Shown one piece after another: positions 6,629-7,210 of a stretch of DNA of 7,210 nt. How positions within the stretch are numbered: the stretch's first letter is position 1; every line of letters starts with the position of its first letter. The stretch comes from an uncultured Oscillospiraceae bacterium (GTDB lineage Bacteria; Bacillota; Clostridia; Oscillospirales; Acutalibacteraceae), in assembly GCA_900554535.1 (NCBI GenBank), contig USIA01000098.1:1-7210 (forward strand), in the 5' to 3' direction. A program made the position numbers and the translations under genes. The notes below the pieces were generated by a model, which saw only the letters and a program-made list of their open reading frames with translations, was not told the origin of the DNA and did not search any database.

Positions 6629-7210
6629 AAAGCAACATAGAAGTGGTCCAATCCCTGCGCGGGGGGCTGATCGTCTCCTGTCAGGCGCTGCCGGAAGAGC
6701 CGCTGCACAGTTCCTATATCATGGGACGGATGGCTTACGCGGCCCAGGAGGGCGGTGCGGCGGGCATCCGGGCGAACACCGTGGAGGATATTACCGAGAT
6801 CCGCGCACGCACAAGCCTGCCAGTGATCGGCATCATCAAGGCGGTCTATGCGGACAGTGACGTGTATATCACGCCGACGATGAAAGAGGTCGACGCACTG
6901 GCGACGATGCCCAAGCATCCGGAAATCATCGCGCTGGACGCAACGAACCGGCTGCGGCCGGGCGGTGTTACACTGGATGATTTTTTCCCGCAGGTGCGCG
7001 CGAAGTACCCGGACCAGCTGTTTATGGCGGACTGCTCGAACGTAGAGGAAGGCCTGCACGCTGCCAAGTTGGGGTTTGACCTGGTCGGCACAACGTTGAG
7101 CGGGTATACGCCATATACCAAGGGAACGCCGCTGCCAAACTTCGAGATGATGCGTGTGCTCGCCCAGCAGGCGGGCGTCCCCGTCATCGCCGAGGGCGGC
7201 ATCTGGAGCC
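6625..7210 (+). CDS. nanE: N-acetylmannosamine-6-phosphate 2-epimerase (3' end outside window)
   Basis: NanE interconverts ManNAc-6-phosphate and GlcNAc-6-phosphate in the cytosol, the last dedicated step before NagA and NagB in sialic acid or ManNAc use. The frame is open from the ATG at 6625 to the window end, giving 195 residues; the family is about 220-230, so roughly 30 are missing. The (beta/alpha)8 barrel motifs are clear: GGLIVSCQAL (13-22), GGAAGIRAN (43-51), IGIIKAVYADSDVYITPT (68-85), IIALDAT (101-107), FMADCSN (133-139), GTTLSGYT (155-162) and VIAEGGIWS (187-195). From memory of Clostridium perfringens NanE (Arg43, Lys66, Asp126, Glu180), the counterparts are R49, K72, D136 and E190, all present, so the enzyme should be active. 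The start overlaps the DUF4127 stop (ATGA). No nanA lyase or nanK kinase is visible; they may lie downstream, or the ManNAc source may not be sialic acid. Confidence 0.95.
   Translation, partial: MKSNIEVVQSLRGGLIVSCQALPEEPLHSSYIMGRMAYAAQEGGAAGIRANTVEDITEIRARTSLPVIGIIKAVYADSDVYITPTMKEVDALATMPKHPEIIALDATNRLRPGGVTLDDFFPQVRAKYPDQLFMADCSNVEEGLHAAKLGFDLVGTTLSGYTPYTKGTPLPNFEMMRVLAQQAGVPVIAEGGIWS

Noticed and set aside
6846..7202. Minus-strand open frame near the window end
   Set aside because: It is antisense to nanE, whose catalytic motifs are complete on the plus strand.

Overview
This window holds one compact, fully plus-strand operon segment from what looks like an anaerobic Gram-positive bacterium of the Clostridia (Oscillospiraceae/Ruminococcaceae-like). 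The reasons are the moderately high GC content by eye (above 50%), strong AGGAGG-type ribosome binding sites, a CUT1 sugar importer with no ATPase gene beside it, and protein sequences (DUF4127, tandem GNAT, NanE) of the kind common in that class. The taxonomic call is inference; no rRNA or marker gene is present.

Layout: (1) 1-1016, the 3' part of a family 1-type sugar-binding lipoprotein of an ABC importer, with its N-terminus off the window. (2) 1017-1122, a 106-nt gap with a strong 15-bp hairpin followed by a short T-run, likely an attenuator or mRNA-end element between the binding protein and the rest. (3) 1123-2055 and 2061-2918, the two CUT1 permeases (UgpA/MalF-like and UgpE/MalG-like). 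(4) 2937-5099, an unusual 720-residue fusion of a signal-peptide-free GHL10-type (DUF187) glycosidase-like barrel with two C-terminal GNAT acetyltransferase domains. (5) 5096-6628, a DUF4127 protein of unknown function. (6) 6625-7210, the start of nanE, N-acetylmannosamine-6-phosphate 2-epimerase, running off the window.

The last three genes are joined by two ATGA stop/start overlaps, so they are probably translationally coupled. There is no insertion sequence, CRISPR array, tRNA or rRNA, and no gap over about 106 bases.

Working model (inference): the transporter imports an amino-sugar-containing saccharide, possibly cell-wall-derived or host-glycan-derived. The cytosolic fusion protein acetylates free amino groups and perhaps hydrolyses the glycan. 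DUF4127 performs an unknown step. NanE channels ManNAc-6-phosphate to GlcNAc-6-phosphate for central metabolism. The fusion plus DUF4127 plus NanE set is the candidate undescribed system here.
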